DNA from: Salipaludibacillus daqingensis
Lineage (GTDB): Bacteria; Bacillota; Bacilli; Bacillales; Salisediminibacteriaceae
Direction of reading: 5' to 3'
Assembly (NCBI RefSeq): GCF_029891575.1
Contig: NZ_JARZHF010000007.1
Span: 1 to 64,000 of the forward strand
Length of the DNA: 64,000 bases
Both the position numbers and the translations under genes were made by a program. Below the pieces are notes generated by a model. That model saw nothing but the letters and a program-made list of their open reading frames with translations. It was not told where the DNA came from and made no database searches. This document shows, piece after piece, positions 17,836-27,341 of this stretch. How positions within the stretch are numbered: position 1 is the first letter of the stretch; the number at the start of each line of letters is the position of its first letter.

Positions 17836-18624
17836 ATGAAGGATGAGTTAATGGAGCAAATCATGGAAGAAGTTATGAAAAAGGTAGATTCCTCATCACC
17901 GAAAGAACCTACTAGTAAACCTAACACAATGAAAGCGTCTGGATTAACGGAGTTTGTTGGAACCGCTATTGGCGATACAATCGGTTTAATTATTGCCAAT
18001 GTGGACGCTTCTGTCCACGAAGCCATGAATTTAGATAAAAAATTCCGCTCTATTGGAATTCTTGGTGCTCGTGTTGGAGCTGGTCCTCACATTATGGCAG
18101 CCGATGAGGCTGTAAAAGCAACCAATACGGAAATTTTAACGATTGAACTTCCTCGAGATACAAAAGGTGGAGCAGGCCATGGAAGTTTAATTATCTTCGG
18201 TGCAGAAGATGTAGCCGATGCTAGAAGAGCGGTGGAAGTTGCGTTAAAGGAATTAGATAAGACATTTGGAGACGTTTATGCCAATGACGCAGGCCACATA
18301 GAGTTGCAATATACCGCAAGAGCAAGTTATGCGTGTGAAAAAGCATTTAATGCGCCACTTGGTAAATCATTCGGGTTAGTTGTAGGTGCACCAGCAGCTA
18401 TTGGTGTCGTGTTAGCAGATACTATTGTGAAAGCTGCAAACGTGGATGTCATAAGCTATAGCTCACCAGCAAATGGGACAAGTTTTTCAAATGAGGTTAT
18501 CTTAACATTTAGTGGTGATTCAGGAGCTGTACGCCAAGCTTTGATTGCTGCAAGAGAAGTTGGAATCACCCTTTTAGGTAGCCTTGGAAGTGAACCGAAA
18601 TCCGTCACGGTACCTTACATTTAA
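17836..18624 (+). CDS. pduB: Microcompartment tandem-BMC shell protein PduB
   Basis: A 262-aa trimeric shell protein with two BMC domains (about residues 35-140 and 150-250) that forms pseudohexagonal tiles. The N-terminal helix DELMEQIMEEVMKKV (residues 3-17) is the extension known in PduB to link cargo to the shell. TEFVGTAIGDTIGL and the C-terminal GSLGSEPKSVTVPYI match the family. A GGAGG site precedes the ATG. It lies 30 bp after pduA, and pduC follows at 28 bp. Confidence 0.94.
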   Translation: MKDELMEQIMEEVMKKVDSSSPKEPTSKPNTMKASGLTEFVGTAIGDTIGLIIANVDASVHEAMNLDKKFRSIGILGARVGAGPHIMAADEAVKATNTEILTIELPRDTKGGAGHGSLIIFGAEDVADARRAVEVALKELDKTFGDVYANDAGHIELQYTARASYACEKAFNAPLGKSFGLVVGAPAAIGVVLADTIVKAANVDVISYSSPANGTSFSNEVILTFSGDSGAVRQALIAAREVGITLLGSLGSEPKSVTVPYI

Positions 18625-18652
18625 TGAACTATCAGATAAAGGAGGGAAAAAG

Positions 18653-20317
18653 ATGAAATCGAAACGATTTAAAGTATTAGCAGAACGACCAGTAAATAAA
18701 GACGGATTCGTAAAAGAATGGCCAGAAGTTGGTCTGATTGCGATGGATAGCCCTAACGATCCAAAACCAAGTATAAAAATTGAGAATGGTCTCGTTGTGG
18801 AATTAGATGGTAAAAGACGAGATGATTTTGATTTTAATGATCGTTTTATCGCGGATTACGGAATTAACCTAGAAAAATCCGAAGAAGTAATGGCGATTGA
18901 TTCATTGGAATTCGCAAAAATGCTCGTTGATATCCACGTACCAAGAGAAACGATCATTCCTTTATCAACGGCAATGACACCAGCAAAAATTTGTGAAGTA
19001 GTAAGTAAGATGGGTGTCGTAGAATTAATGATGGCAGTAATGAAAATGAGGGCTAGAAAAACGCCATCAAATCAATGCCACGTTACGAACGTCAAAGATA
19101 ATCCTGTCCAAATAGCAGCTGACTCAGCGGAAGCTGGTTTAAGAGGATTCGATGAACATGAAACAACCGTTGGGATTGGGCGTTACGCTCCATTTAATGC
19201 GCTTGCGCTTCTGGTTGGTTCGCAAGTTGGACGTGGCGGCATTTTAACGCAATGTGCGGTAGAAGAAGCAACGGAACTTGTATTAGGTATGAAAGGCTTA
19301 ACAAGTTATGCTGAAACGGTTTCTGTCTATGGGACAGAAAAAGTATTTGTGGATGGCGATGACACACCTTGGTCTAAAGGATTTTTAGCTTCTGCGTACG
19401 CATCTAGAGGATTAAAAATGCGTTTTACATCAGGAACGGGTTCTGAAGTACAAATGGGATATGCGGAAGGAAAATCGATGCTTTACTTAGAGGCACGTTG
19501 TGTCTTTATCACAAAAGGTGCTGGAGTCCAAGGACTTCAAAATGGGTCAATCAGTTGTATAGGTATTCCTGGATCTGTTCCTTCGGGTATTCGAGCAGTT
19601 CTAGCAGAAAACCTTATTACAACGATGTTAGATATGGAAGTTGCTTCAGGAAACGACCAAACGTTCTCCCATTCAGATATAAGAAGAACGGCACGAACAC
19701 TAATGCAAATGTTACCTGGAACAGACTTCATCTTCTCCGGGTATAGTGCTACGCCTAACTATGACAATATGTTTGCTGGATCTAATTTCGATGCAGATGA
19801 TTACGATGATTACAATATTTTGCAACGAGACTTGAAAGTTGACGGTGGCTTAAGACCTGTAACAGAAGAAGAAGTTGTTAGTATCAGAAACAAAGGTGCA
19901 AAAGCGATCCAAGCAGTCTTTGAAGAATTAGGGCTTACTCCAATAAGGGATGAAGAAGTAGAGGCAGCAACGTATGCTCACGGTAGTAAAGACATGCCAG
20001 ATCGGAACGTTGTTGAAGATTTACGAGCAGTGGAAGATATGATGAACCGTGGAATCACTGGAATAGATGTTGTAAAGGCACTAAGTAAACGAGGATTTAA
20101 TGATGTGGCACAAAATGTCTTAAATATGCTTAAACAACGTGTCTCTGGTGATTATCTTCATACATCAGCGATTCTTGATAAAGATTTTTATGTCATTAGT
20201 GCTGTGAATGATATTAATGATTACAGTGGTCCTGGAACTGGTTATCAGATGAGTGAAGAAAGATGGAACGAAATAAAAGATATTCCAGGTGCGATTAGCC
20301 CTGAAGATTTCAAGTAA
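18653..20317 (+). CDS. pduC: Propanediol/glycerol dehydratase large subunit
   Basis: The alpha subunit (554 aa, the usual length) of the adenosylcobalamin-dependent diol dehydratase. The enzyme converts 1,2-propanediol to propionaldehyde or glycerol to 3-hydroxypropionaldehyde. Characteristic stretches are RFKVLAERPVNKDGFVKEWP at the N-terminus, CHVTNVKDNPVQIAADSAEA near residue 143, and SGTGSEVQMGYAEGKSMLYLE near residue 262. The TIM-barrel active site is built from these. ATG 18653 is preceded by AAAGGAGGG. An in-frame upstream ATG at 18584 lies inside pduB without a ribosome site. Sequence alone does not separate glycerol from propanediol preference. Confidence 0.95.
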   Translation: MKSKRFKVLAERPVNKDGFVKEWPEVGLIAMDSPNDPKPSIKIENGLVVELDGKRRDDFDFNDRFIADYGINLEKSEEVMAIDSLEFAKMLVDIHVPRETIIPLSTAMTPAKICEVVSKMGVVELMMAVMKMRARKTPSNQCHVTNVKDNPVQIAADSAEAGLRGFDEHETTVGIGRYAPFNALALLVGSQVGRGGILTQCAVEEATELVLGMKGLTSYAETVSVYGTEKVFVDGDDTPWSKGFLASAYASRGLKMRFTSGTGSEVQMGYAEGKSMLYLEARCVFITKGAGVQGLQNGSISCIGIPGSVPSGIRAVLAENLITTMLDMEVASGNDQTFSHSDIRRTARTLMQMLPGTDFIFSGYSATPNYDNMFAGSNFDADDYDDYNILQRDLKVDGGLRPVTEEEVVSIRNKGAKAIQAVFEELGLTPIRDEEVEAATYAHGSKDMPDRNVVEDLRAVEDMMNRGITGIDVVKALSKRGFNDVAQNVLNMLKQRVSGDYLHTSAILDKDFYVISAVNDINDYSGPGTGYQMSEERWNEIKDIPGAISPEDFK

Positions 20318-20338
20318 ATAAGGAAAGGGGTGGAATTA

Positions 20339-20995
20339 ATGGAAATTAACAAAGAATTAATTCGAGAAGTCATTGAAGAAGTATTGAAGAACTATCAAAC
20401 AAATGATGGTTCAACACAAACACTTACAAAGACTTCAGTAGCTACAAATAAACTTAAACTTATTGAAAAAGGAGAAGCACATAAAGGAACAAGAAAAGAT
20501 GAAGTGGTCATTTCAATTGCTCCAGCATTTGGTATTCATCAAACGAAAACAATTGAAAACATTCCACATGATGAAGTTTTACGTGAACTCATTGCTGGTA
20601 TCGAAGAAGAGGGTCTAAGCCCTAGAATTGTTCGAGTTTTGCGAACTTCAGATGTGGCTTTCATGGCTCACGACGGTGCAAAACTTAGTGGTTCTGGTAT
20701 TGGTATTGGGATTCAATCGAAGGGAACAACGGTCATTCATCAAAAGGATTTGCTTCCTCTTGCCAATTTAGAATTGTTCCCACAAGCTCCATTACTTGAT
20801 TTAGAAACGTATCGTTCAATTGGTAAAAATGCTGCGAAATATGCGAAAGGAGAATCTCCTAATCCCGTTCCTACTAGGAATGATCAAATGGCTAGACCTA
20901 AATATCAAGCCAAGGCAGCTCTTCTTCACATTAAAGAAACAGAAAGTGTAGTTTTGAATGCGAAACCGATCGAATTAGAAGTCAAATTTCAATAA
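20339..20995 (+). CDS. pduD: Diol dehydratase medium subunit
   Basis: The beta subunit of the B12-dependent dehydratase, 218 aa. The N-terminal helix [17 protein letters not shown] (residues 3-19) is of the encapsulation-peptide type that directs the dehydratase into the compartment. The body has [18 protein letters not shown] near residue 55 and [19 protein letters not shown] near residue 117. The GVxxG-like repeats of this fold are shared with the reactivase small subunit. ATG 20339 is well spaced from AAAGGGG; a GTG at 20330 overlaps it. It sits 21 bp after pduC. Confidence 0.93.
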   Translation: MEINKELIREVIEEVLKNYQTNDGSTQTLTKTSVATNKLKLIEKGEAHKGTRKDEVVISIAPAFGIHQTKTIENIPHDEVLRELIAGIEEEGLSPRIVRVLRTSDVAFMAHDGAKLSGSGIGIGIQSKGTTVIHQKDLLPLANLELFPQAPLLDLETYRSIGKNAAKYAKGESPNPVPTRNDQMARPKYQAKAALLHIKETESVVLNAKPIELEVKFQ

Positions 20996-21011
20996 ACCGG
21001 AGGTGAAGGCT

Positions 21012-21539
21012 ATGAAACAAGATCAAATAGAACAGATTATTAAAGAGGTTATGGTTTCACTTGGAAGTTCCGATGGTACGGATTACAAAAAGTCGACGTT
21101 TAAAAATAGCAAATCGACCAATGGTCAAAAGGTTACCCAGAAAGACTATCCTCTATCGACAAATAGACCAGAACTTCTAAAAGGACAAACTGGAAAGATG
21201 ATGGACGATATCACATTGGAACGTGTATTAAATGGTGATATTAAACCAGATGATGTCCGAATTTCTCCAGAAACATTAGAGTTGCAAGCTCAAATTGCTG
21301 ATTCTGTTGGTCGAAAACCATTCGCTAATAATTTACGAAGAGCAGCTGAATTAATTAGTGTACCAGATGATAGAATTTTAGAAATTTACAATGCTTTAAG
21401 ACCAAAACGTTCTTCAAAACAAGATTTACTGAATATTGCAGCTGAATTAGAAAATAAATTCGGAGCAAACATCAGTGCGGAATTTGTTAGGGAAGCAGCA
21501 GAAGTTTATGAAAAAAGAGAGCAGTTAAAAACTGATTAG
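21012..21539 (+). CDS. pduE: Diol dehydratase small subunit
   Basis: The gamma subunit of the dehydratase, 175 aa. An amphipathic N-terminal helix (DQIEQIIKEVMVSLG) is followed by a variable linker. The conserved segment YPLSTNRPELLKGQTGKMMD near residue 48 comes next, then the helical body with LTLE/RISPETLELQAQIAD and GRKPFANNLRRAAEL. The C-terminus ends with VREAAEVYEKR. CCGGAGGTGA overlaps a GTG at 21003, so ATG 21012 is the likely start. It is 16 bp after pduD. Confidence 0.93.
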   Translation: MKQDQIEQIIKEVMVSLGSSDGTDYKKSTFKNSKSTNGQKVTQKDYPLSTNRPELLKGQTGKMMDDITLERVLNGDIKPDDVRISPETLELQAQIADSVGRKPFANNLRRAAELISVPDDRILEIYNALRPKRSSKQDLLNIAAELENKFGANISAEFVREAAEVYEKREQLKTD

Positions 21540-21570
21540 CTTATTGAACGTATGAGCTGGAGGTAATGCT

Positions 21571-23394
21571 ATGCAGTTAATTGCAGGAGTAGATATTGGT
21601 AATGCAACAACAGAAGTAGCTTTAGCTCAAGTGTCAGATAATAATCAGTTACGTTTTTTAGCAAGTGGTATTGTCGGCACTACAGGAGTAAAGGGAACAG
21701 AGCAAAATATTCATGGTGTTTTAGCGTCTTTAAAACTAGCTTTAAAAAATAATAATCTTAAAATAGAAGACTTGGATCTCGTGAGGATTAATGAAGCGGC
21801 ACCTGTTATCGGTGATGTGGCAATGGAGACAATCACAGAAACGATCATTACCGAGTCTACAATGATCGGTCACAATCCTGCAACCCCGGGAGGATTAGGG
21901 TTAGGGGTTGGAATAACTATAAATATAAAAGACATGTCCAACTCCAATATTGATGAAAATATCATTGTCGTTATCGGGAAAGAAATAGATTTTGCTGATG
22001 CTGCAAGATTAATCAATGATGCAACCGAAAAAGGCATCAAAATTCAAGGGGCTATCGCACAAAAAGATGATGGTGTGCTCATTTACAATCGACTTAGTAA
22101 AAAAATTCCGATTATTGATGAAGTAAGTTTAATAGAAAAAGTCCCGATTGGAATGCGATCAGCAATTGAAGTGGCGCAAGCAGGTGGAACGATTGATGAA
22201 TTGGCTAACCCGTATGGAATTGCAACTGTTTTTGAATTATCTAGTGAAGAGACGAAAATGATCGTACCAGTTGCGAGAGCTTTAATCGGAAATCGATCTG
22301 CGGTAGTTATTAAAACTCCGAAAGGGGACGTAAAGGCAAGAAGCATTCCTGCTGGGAAAATACATTTTGTTGGAGAACGTCGTCAAGAAACGGTGGAAGT
22401 AGACGATGGTGCAGAGAAAATTATGGAAATATTAAACGCTGTAAAACCAATTAAAGATGTGAAAGGAGAACCAGGTACAAATGCAGGTGGAATGCTTGAA
22501 AGAGTAAGACAAGTGATGTCTGACTTAACGAGACAGAACCCTAATGAAATTAAAATTCAGGATTTGTTAGCCGTTGATACATTTGTCCCCCAAAAGGTCA
22601 AAGGAGGCATGGCAGAAGAGTTTTCAATGGAAAATGCTGTTGGAATTGCCGCAATGGTGAAAGCGGATAAACTTCAAATGCAACGGATCGCAGAAAAACT
22701 ACATTCTGAACTTTCTATTGAGGTAGAAGTTGGAGGAGTAGAAGCTGATATGGCCATTCGCGGAGCGCTTACGACTCCAGGAACGAGTGTCCCGTTAGCA
22801 ATTCTTGATATGGGAGCTGGATCAACAGACGCTTCTGTTATGGTGAAAGATGGGACAACAACATCAATTCACTTAGCTGGAGCAGGAAATATGGTGACAT
22901 TAATCATTAATTCTGAACTTGGATTAGATGATTTAGATTTAGCGGAAGATATCAAAAAGTATCCGTTAGCAAAAGTAGAAAGTTTGTTTCATATTCGTCA
23001 TGAAGATGGCACCGTACAATTTTTTGATAAACCGTTATCGCCAGATGTGTTCTCAAGAGTGGTTATATTGAAAGAAGGAGAAATGCTAGCAGTTCCTGGT
23101 CAACAGTCTGTGGAGAAAATTAAAATTGTCCGAAAAGATGCGAAAAAAAGAGTGTTTGTGACAAATGCGATCAGGGCACTTTCCATGGTCTGTCCAACAG
23201 GAAACATTAGAGATATTGAGTTTGTTGTATTAGTAGGTGGATCAGCGCTTGATTTTGAAATCCCTCAATTAGTAACGAGTGAATTATCTCAATATGGAGT
23301 AGTTGCTGGGAGAGGGAATATTCGAGGTTTGGAAGGACCAAGAAATGCTGTCGCAACAGGGTTGATTTTAGGTCACAGCAAAAGGGGGCAGTGA
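21571..23394 (+). CDS. pduG: Diol dehydratase reactivase large subunit
   Basis: The ATP-dependent reactivating factor (607 aa) that exchanges damaged cobalamin from inactivated dehydratase. It belongs to the DdrA/PduG family with an actin-like ATPase core. The N-terminal phosphate loop GVDIGNATTEVAL is near residue 6. The second nucleotide motif LDMGAGSTDASVM is near residue 412, and LVGGSALDFEIPQL near residue 560 closes the site. The stop overlaps the extended frame of the next gene, pduH, which supplies the small subunit. Confidence 0.94.
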   Translation: MQLIAGVDIGNATTEVALAQVSDNNQLRFLASGIVGTTGVKGTEQNIHGVLASLKLALKNNNLKIEDLDLVRINEAAPVIGDVAMETITETIITESTMIGHNPATPGGLGLGVGITINIKDMSNSNIDENIIVVIGKEIDFADAARLINDATEKGIKIQGAIAQKDDGVLIYNRLSKKIPIIDEVSLIEKVPIGMRSAIEVAQAGGTIDELANPYGIATVFELSSEETKMIVPVARALIGNRSAVVIKTPKGDVKARSIPAGKIHFVGERRQETVEVDDGAEKIMEILNAVKPIKDVKGEPGTNAGGMLERVRQVMSDLTRQNPNEIKIQDLLAVDTFVPQKVKGGMAEEFSMENAVGIAAMVKADKLQMQRIAEKLHSELSIEVEVGGVEADMAIRGALTTPGTSVPLAILDMGAGSTDASVMVKDGTTTSIHLAGAGNMVTLIINSELGLDDLDLAEDIKKYPLAKVESLFHIRHEDGTVQFFDKPLSPDVFSRVVILKEGEMLAVPGQQSVEKIKIVRKDAKKRVFVTNAIRALSMVCPTGNIRDIEFVVLVGGSALDFEIPQLVTSELSQYGVVAGRGNIRGLEGPRNAVATGLILGHSKRGQ

Positions 23395-23396
23395 TC

Positions 23397-23876
23397 GTGT
23401 CACATGATAATAATGAACCTGCCCACTTACCTTCGATTCACATTTGTTATTGCGGAAATGAGGAGAAGGCTGTTGATGTTTCACAAGTTTTGTTTGGAAT
23501 TGAAGAAGAAGGGCTTCCGTACTTTCTAGTTGAAAAAGAAGAGGAATCTGCGATTGAGTTAGGGTTTATAGCTGCTAATAGTTCTCCATTAGGTGTTGGC
23601 ATTGGTATAGGAAGAAACGGGGACATGATTCTGCATTATTCTAAACTAGAACCTAAAATACCTCTTTATAAAATTAATCAGAATAACGAAACATGGAAGC
23701 AACGAGCTTTGGGAGCAAATGCAGCAAGGCTTGTTAAAGGGATTCCATTTAAAAGTATGGATAAGTCCGAACTTAAAAATGTCGTTTCCCATGAAGGACT
23801 TAAGGATGATGAGCTTACAGATAAAGACATCGCCTTCATTGTCAAAGAAGTGATTAAACGGATGAAATTATCTTGA
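23397..23876 (+). CDS. pduH: Diol dehydratase reactivase small subunit
   Basis: The small subunit of the reactivase, 159 aa, which swaps with the dehydratase beta subunit during reactivation. It has IHICYCGNEEKAVDVSQVLFG near the N-terminus, with GIEEEGLPYFLVEKEEES following. SPLGVGIGIGRNGDMILHYS near residue 62 resembles the glycine-rich segment of pduD, as in the family. GTG 23397 follows AAGGGGGC by seven bases. GTG 23391 is an alternative that would overlap pduG by four bases. Confidence 0.9.
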   Translation: MSHDNNEPAHLPSIHICYCGNEEKAVDVSQVLFGIEEEGLPYFLVEKEEESAIELGFIAANSSPLGVGIGIGRNGDMILHYSKLEPKIPLYKINQNNETWKQRALGANAARLVKGIPFKSMDKSELKNVVSHEGLKDDELTDKDIAFIVKEVIKRMKLS

Positions 23877-23898
23877 TGGAGAGGAGGGATTTCCATCC

Positions 23899-24477
23899 AT
23901 GAAGGCTTTAGGATTGATTGAAACAGTTGGTATGACTGCAGCATTAGAAGCAGCTGACGCCGCCGTGAAATCAGCTAATGTAAGAATTATAGGTTATGAA
24001 AGAGCCAAAGGTGGTGGGTTAATAACAGTAAAATTTGATGGGGATGTTGGAGCGGTGCAATCTGCTTTACAAGCAGCAGAAATCGCTGCAAGTAAAATAA
24101 ATACTGTCTTTAGTAAACATATGATTTCCCGTCCAAATGAAGAAATAAAAAGCATGATTTTTCCTAAAAATGAACCGATAGCGGTATCAGATGATCGAAC
24201 ACCAAAAGCTAGTGAAGGAAAAGAACCAGAGATTGCAGGAGATGATGAAAAAGACACAACTTCCGATGCAGATGAAGAGGGTGTATCGGAAGAAAACGAT
24301 TCAAAATCGTTGGAATCGAATGAAAAGAAAGAAGTACAAGGCTATGAAGAGGAAAGCATACTAAATATGAAAGCAGAATGCAATCTATGTGGAGATCCAA
24401 AATGCCCGAGGAATAAGGGAGAATTGAGATCTATGTGTCTACATTATCAGGAAATTGGAGGAGAGAACAATGGGTGA
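23899..24477 (+). CDS. pduK: BMC shell protein with cysteine-rich C-terminal tail, PduK-like
   Basis: A 192-aa shell component. Residues 1-88 form a BMC domain ([20 protein letters not shown]). A disordered acidic linker of about 70 residues follows (rich in Glu, Asp, Ser and Lys). The tail has a four-cysteine motif, [11 protein letters not shown] with a later C at MCLHY. PduK proteins carry the same extension, thought to bind metal or an Fe-S cluster. The start is preceded by GGAGAGGAGGG. The last eight bases overlap pduJ. Confidence 0.9.
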   Translation: MKALGLIETVGMTAALEAADAAVKSANVRIIGYERAKGGGLITVKFDGDVGAVQSALQAAEIAASKINTVFSKHMISRPNEEIKSMIFPKNEPIAVSDDRTPKASEGKEPEIAGDDEKDTTSDADEEGVSEENDSKSLESNEKKEVQGYEEESILNMKAECNLCGDPKCPRNKGELRSMCLHYQEIGGENNG

Positions 24478-24748
24478 AGCCTTAGGAATGATTGAAGTAA
24501 AAGGATTAATTGGTGCGATTGAAGCGGCCGACGCGATGACAAAATCAGCAAATGTTTCATTAATAGGATATGAAAAAATTGGTTCGGCTCTTGTTACTGT
24601 GATGGTAAAAGGAGATGTCGGTGCAGTGAAAGCAGCTACAGAAGCCGGTGCCGCTGCAGCAGAAAGAGTTGGAGAAGTTATCGCTGTCCATGTCATTGCT
24701 CGACCTCATAAAGATGTAGAAAAATTACTCCCTAAAAGCATGGAATGA
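24470..24748 (+). CDS. pduJ: Microcompartment hexameric shell protein PduJ
   Basis: A 92-aa single BMC-domain shell protein very similar to the pduA product ([20 protein letters not shown], then [20 protein letters not shown]). PduJ proteins form hexamers and are a main building block of the compartment facet. ATG 24470 follows GGAGGAGAG. An upstream frame start at 24455 lies inside that ribosome site. The overlap with pduK suggests translational coupling. Confidence 0.94.
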   Translation: MGEALGMIEVKGLIGAIEAADAMTKSANVSLIGYEKIGSALVTVMVKGDVGAVKAATEAGAAAAERVGEVIAVHVIARPHKDVEKLLPKSME

Positions 24749-24762
24749 AAGAGTGAACATCG

Positions 24763-25425
24763 ATGGGAGCTGGTAAACCAATGGCTTATGACAATGACTT
24801 ACGAGACAAAATTGTCCAAGACGTGTTGCATCTGTTAAGGGATAGGGGGGAGGAACCTTTCATTCCTATCGGTGTATCAAATAGGCACATTCATTTAAGT
24901 AGAGACCATTTGGAGACGTTATTTGGCAAAGGGTATCAGTTGACGAAGTGGAAAGATTTAAAACAACCAGGTCAATTTGCAGCTAATGAGACTGTGACGT
25001 TAATTGGGGATAAAGGAATTATTTCAAATGTGAGGATATTAGGTCCATTAAGAAAGGAATCACAAGTAGAAGTATCTCTGACAGATAGTTACCGACTAGG
25101 AATGGATATCCCTATTCGGGAGTCAGGAAAAACGGAAGGAACACCTGGTATTGTTTTGAAAGGACCAAAAGGTATCGTTGTTATGACACAAGGTGTCATT
25201 GTTGCGTTGAGACATATTCACATGCCACCTGCATTTGCTGAAAAGCATGGCATTAAAAATAAGTCTTTTGTTTCTGTTGAATTTTCTGGAAAGAGACGGC
25301 TTGTTTTCGATCATGTATTAATCAGAGTATCAGATCAGTTTGTTTTGGAAATGCATTTAGATACTGATGAAGCAAATAGTGCGGCGATTCAAACAAATGA
25401 TACAGGAAAAATAGTGAAAGGTTAA
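24763..25425 (+). CDS. pduL: Phosphate propanoyltransferase PduL
   Basis: A 220-aa phosphotransacylase that converts propionyl-CoA to propionyl-phosphate and recycles CoA inside the compartment. Two PduL domains bind zinc through histidines, seen in VSNRHIHLS near residue 41 and in ALRHIHMPP near residue 150. GQFAANETVTLIG and RILGPLRKESQVEVS are further family segments. An N-terminal helix (DNDLRDKIVQDVLHLL) is of the encapsulation-peptide type. No propionate kinase gene follows, so that step must be supplied elsewhere. Confidence 0.94.
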   Translation: MGAGKPMAYDNDLRDKIVQDVLHLLRDRGEEPFIPIGVSNRHIHLSRDHLETLFGKGYQLTKWKDLKQPGQFAANETVTLIGDKGIISNVRILGPLRKESQVEVSLTDSYRLGMDIPIRESGKTEGTPGIVLKGPKGIVVMTQGVIVALRHIHMPPAFAEKHGIKNKSFVSVEFSGKRRLVFDHVLIRVSDQFVLEMHLDTDEANSAAIQTNDTGKIVKG

Positions 25426-26274
25426 ATGCCTATGTCGATTAACCTGAACAACGTCAATAATTATATACAAGCGTTTGCTAAATCAATAGATCATGACCAG
25501 GTCGGACATTATGTTGGTCCCCTTAAGATTGGAGTAGATTTAGGTACCGCTAATATCGTGATTTCCGTATTAGAACAATCAGGAAGACCAATTGTTGGTG
25601 CTTTAACTCCTGCATCTGTTGTAAAAGATGGTCTTGTTGTCGACTATGTCGAAGCTGTAAAAATCGTAAAAAAATTAAAGCTTAAATTAGAAAATATTCT
25701 AGGGGTGTCTCTTACCCAAGCCGCGACAGCGATTCCCCCTGGGACGAGTAAAGGAAATTCAAAGGCGATCGCAAACGTGATTGAATCAGCGAATATGGAT
25801 GTCACAAATATAGTAGATGAACCTACAGCAGCTGCATCCGTTTTAGGATTAAAGGACGGTGCAGTTGTGGATGTTGGTGGAGGAACAACAGGAATAAGTA
25901 TATTAAAAGATGGTGAAGTGATTTATTCAGCAGATGAACCTACTGGTGGGACACACATGAGTTTAGTTTTAGCTGGACATTATAAAATATCGTTTGAGGA
26001 AGCAGAAATAGTAAAGAAAGATGTACTAAAGCAAGAGGAAGTATATCCTATTCTCAAACCCGTCGTAGAAAAAATGGCTTCGATAATTAAACGGCATGTC
26101 AGGGGATTTGATATACAGAAAATTTATGTTGTAGGTGGGGCTTCATGTTTCGATGAATTTCAAACGACGTTCCAAACAGAAGTTGGAATTGAAACAGTGA
26201 AACCAGCATATCCACTGCTAATCACTCCGTTAGGGATTGCTTTGAATAGCAAAACTGAGGTGATAATGAAATGA
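25426..26274 (+). CDS. eutJ: EutJ-like chaperone/ATPase of the microcompartment operon
   Basis: A 282-aa member of the EutJ family, an actin/Hsp70-like ATPase fold found in microcompartment loci and thought to act as a chaperone. The phosphate-1 loop is GVDLGTANIVISVLEQSGR near residue 35. DEPTAAASVLGL and DVGGGTTGISILKDGE lie near residues 130-150, and VVGGASCFDEF near residue 243. The ATG abuts the pduL stop; a second ATG two codons in (25432) may be used. The 3' end overlaps the next gene by four bases. Confidence 0.88.
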   Translation: MPMSINLNNVNNYIQAFAKSIDHDQVGHYVGPLKIGVDLGTANIVISVLEQSGRPIVGALTPASVVKDGLVVDYVEAVKIVKKLKLKLENILGVSLTQAATAIPPGTSKGNSKAIANVIESANMDVTNIVDEPTAAASVLGLKDGAVVDVGGGTTGISILKDGEVIYSADEPTGGTHMSLVLAGHYKISFEEAEIVKKDVLKQEEVYPILKPVVEKMASIIKRHVRGFDIQKIYVVGGASCFDEFQTTFQTEVGIETVKPAYPLLITPLGIALNSKTEVIMK

Positions 26275-27038
26275 ATAATGATCAATTCATAAAAAGTATT
26301 GTCGAAGAAGTGCTCCTTAAGCTAGAGGAGCGAATGAAAATAGCAGTGGTCGTTTTTACTGGAGGAGCATTAGGATTCTATGAATCCATCACTCAATTAA
26401 AAAAACTGCAAGAAGAAGGCTGGGAGCTTCGAGTTTTACTCTCGATTAGTGCCGAATATGCTCTCAAACCAGAAATGATCAAAGAAGAGTTACATTTAGA
26501 TAATATTTACCTAGAAAGAACAAACGATGGATTGCGTAATATCTATTTTGGCAGTCAAATGATTATCGTTCCAACGTTAACATTAAATACTGCCGTTAAA
26601 CTATCTCTTGGAGTTGCCGATACTCCTATTTCGAACCTATTATCTTATGGGATTATATCAGGGACTCCTATGATCGCTTGCAGAGATGCATGTGACTTGC
26701 AGCACCCTTTAAGAAATGATATTCAACTTGAGAAAGTTCCGCCTGCATATTTGAATCGAATGGCACAACATTTATGTAATCTTGAATCTTACGGGATCCA
26801 TTTGATCGATTCACCTCAAATTTATGAAGAAGTAAAAAAACGAACATTTAGTTTAAAAAAAGATGTTGAACCACCTCTCAAACAGCGAGTCCAATTTAGA
26901 AAGCGGATTTTAACGAGAGGGGATGTTATAGAAGCCTGTGATAATCGATCAGTGCTTGTTCTTAATCAACAAACTATTATCACTCCTCTTGCGAAAGAAA
27001 CAGCTCGTGATTTCGCGGTGGAAATCATTATTGACTAA
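26271..27038 (+). CDS. pduM: Flavoprotein-like protein at the pduM position
   Basis: A 255-aa protein. Its N-terminus DQFIKSIVEEVLLKLEER is an encapsulation-type helix. The body begins KIAVVVFTGGALGFYESITQL, and SLGVADTPISNLLSYGIISG with GTPMIACRDACD follows at residues 110-140. These look like the flavoprotein (UbiX/PPC-DC-like) fold. Firmicute pdu clusters carry such a gene between eutJ and pduN, labelled PduM. It is larger than the Salmonella PduM (about 160 aa), and the two may not be functionally equal. Its role is unproven. It starts within the eutJ stop (ATGA overlap). Confidence 0.68.
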   Translation: MNNDQFIKSIVEEVLLKLEERMKIAVVVFTGGALGFYESITQLKKLQEEGWELRVLLSISAEYALKPEMIKEELHLDNIYLERTNDGLRNIYFGSQMIIVPTLTLNTAVKLSLGVADTPISNLLSYGIISGTPMIACRDACDLQHPLRNDIQLEKVPPAYLNRMAQHLCNLESYGIHLIDSPQIYEEVKKRTFSLKKDVEPPLKQRVQFRKRILTRGDVIEACDNRSVLVLNQQTIITPLAKETARDFAVEIIID

Positions 27039-27055
27039 CGATAGAGGGTGAGAGT

Positions 27056-27319
27056 ATGTATATCGGAAAAATTGTTGGTTTCGTTGTTGCAACGAGAAAA
27101 GATGAAAATTTAGAAGGGAAAAAACTTCTTATTGTTCAACGAATTAATGTGAGGGAAGAAGAGGAAGGAAGGACGGAAGTAGCCGTTGATGCGATGGGAG
27201 CAGGAACTGGTGAAATTGTATTAGTCTCTAATGGAAGTGCCGCAAAGAGTGCATTTACCGATGGAGATTCTACGATTGATGCAGCGATTGTTGGTATTAT
27301 AGATAGTTTAGAAGTCTAG
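27056..27319 (+). CDS. pduN: Microcompartment vertex protein PduN (EutN/CcmL family)
   Basis: An 87-aa pentameric vertex protein that caps the icosahedral corners of the shell. The family start MYIGKIVGFVVATRKDENLEG is intact. VDAMGAGTGEIVLVSNGSAA lies near residue 45 and the C-terminal DAAIVGIIDS near residue 76. The length is typical. GAGGGTGAG precedes the ATG by a normal distance. Confidence 0.94.
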   Translation: MYIGKIVGFVVATRKDENLEGKKLLIVQRINVREEEEGRTEVAVDAMGAGTGEIVLVSNGSAAKSAFTDGDSTIDAAIVGIIDSLEV

Positions 27320-27341
27320 AAATCGAGGAAGTGACCAACTT

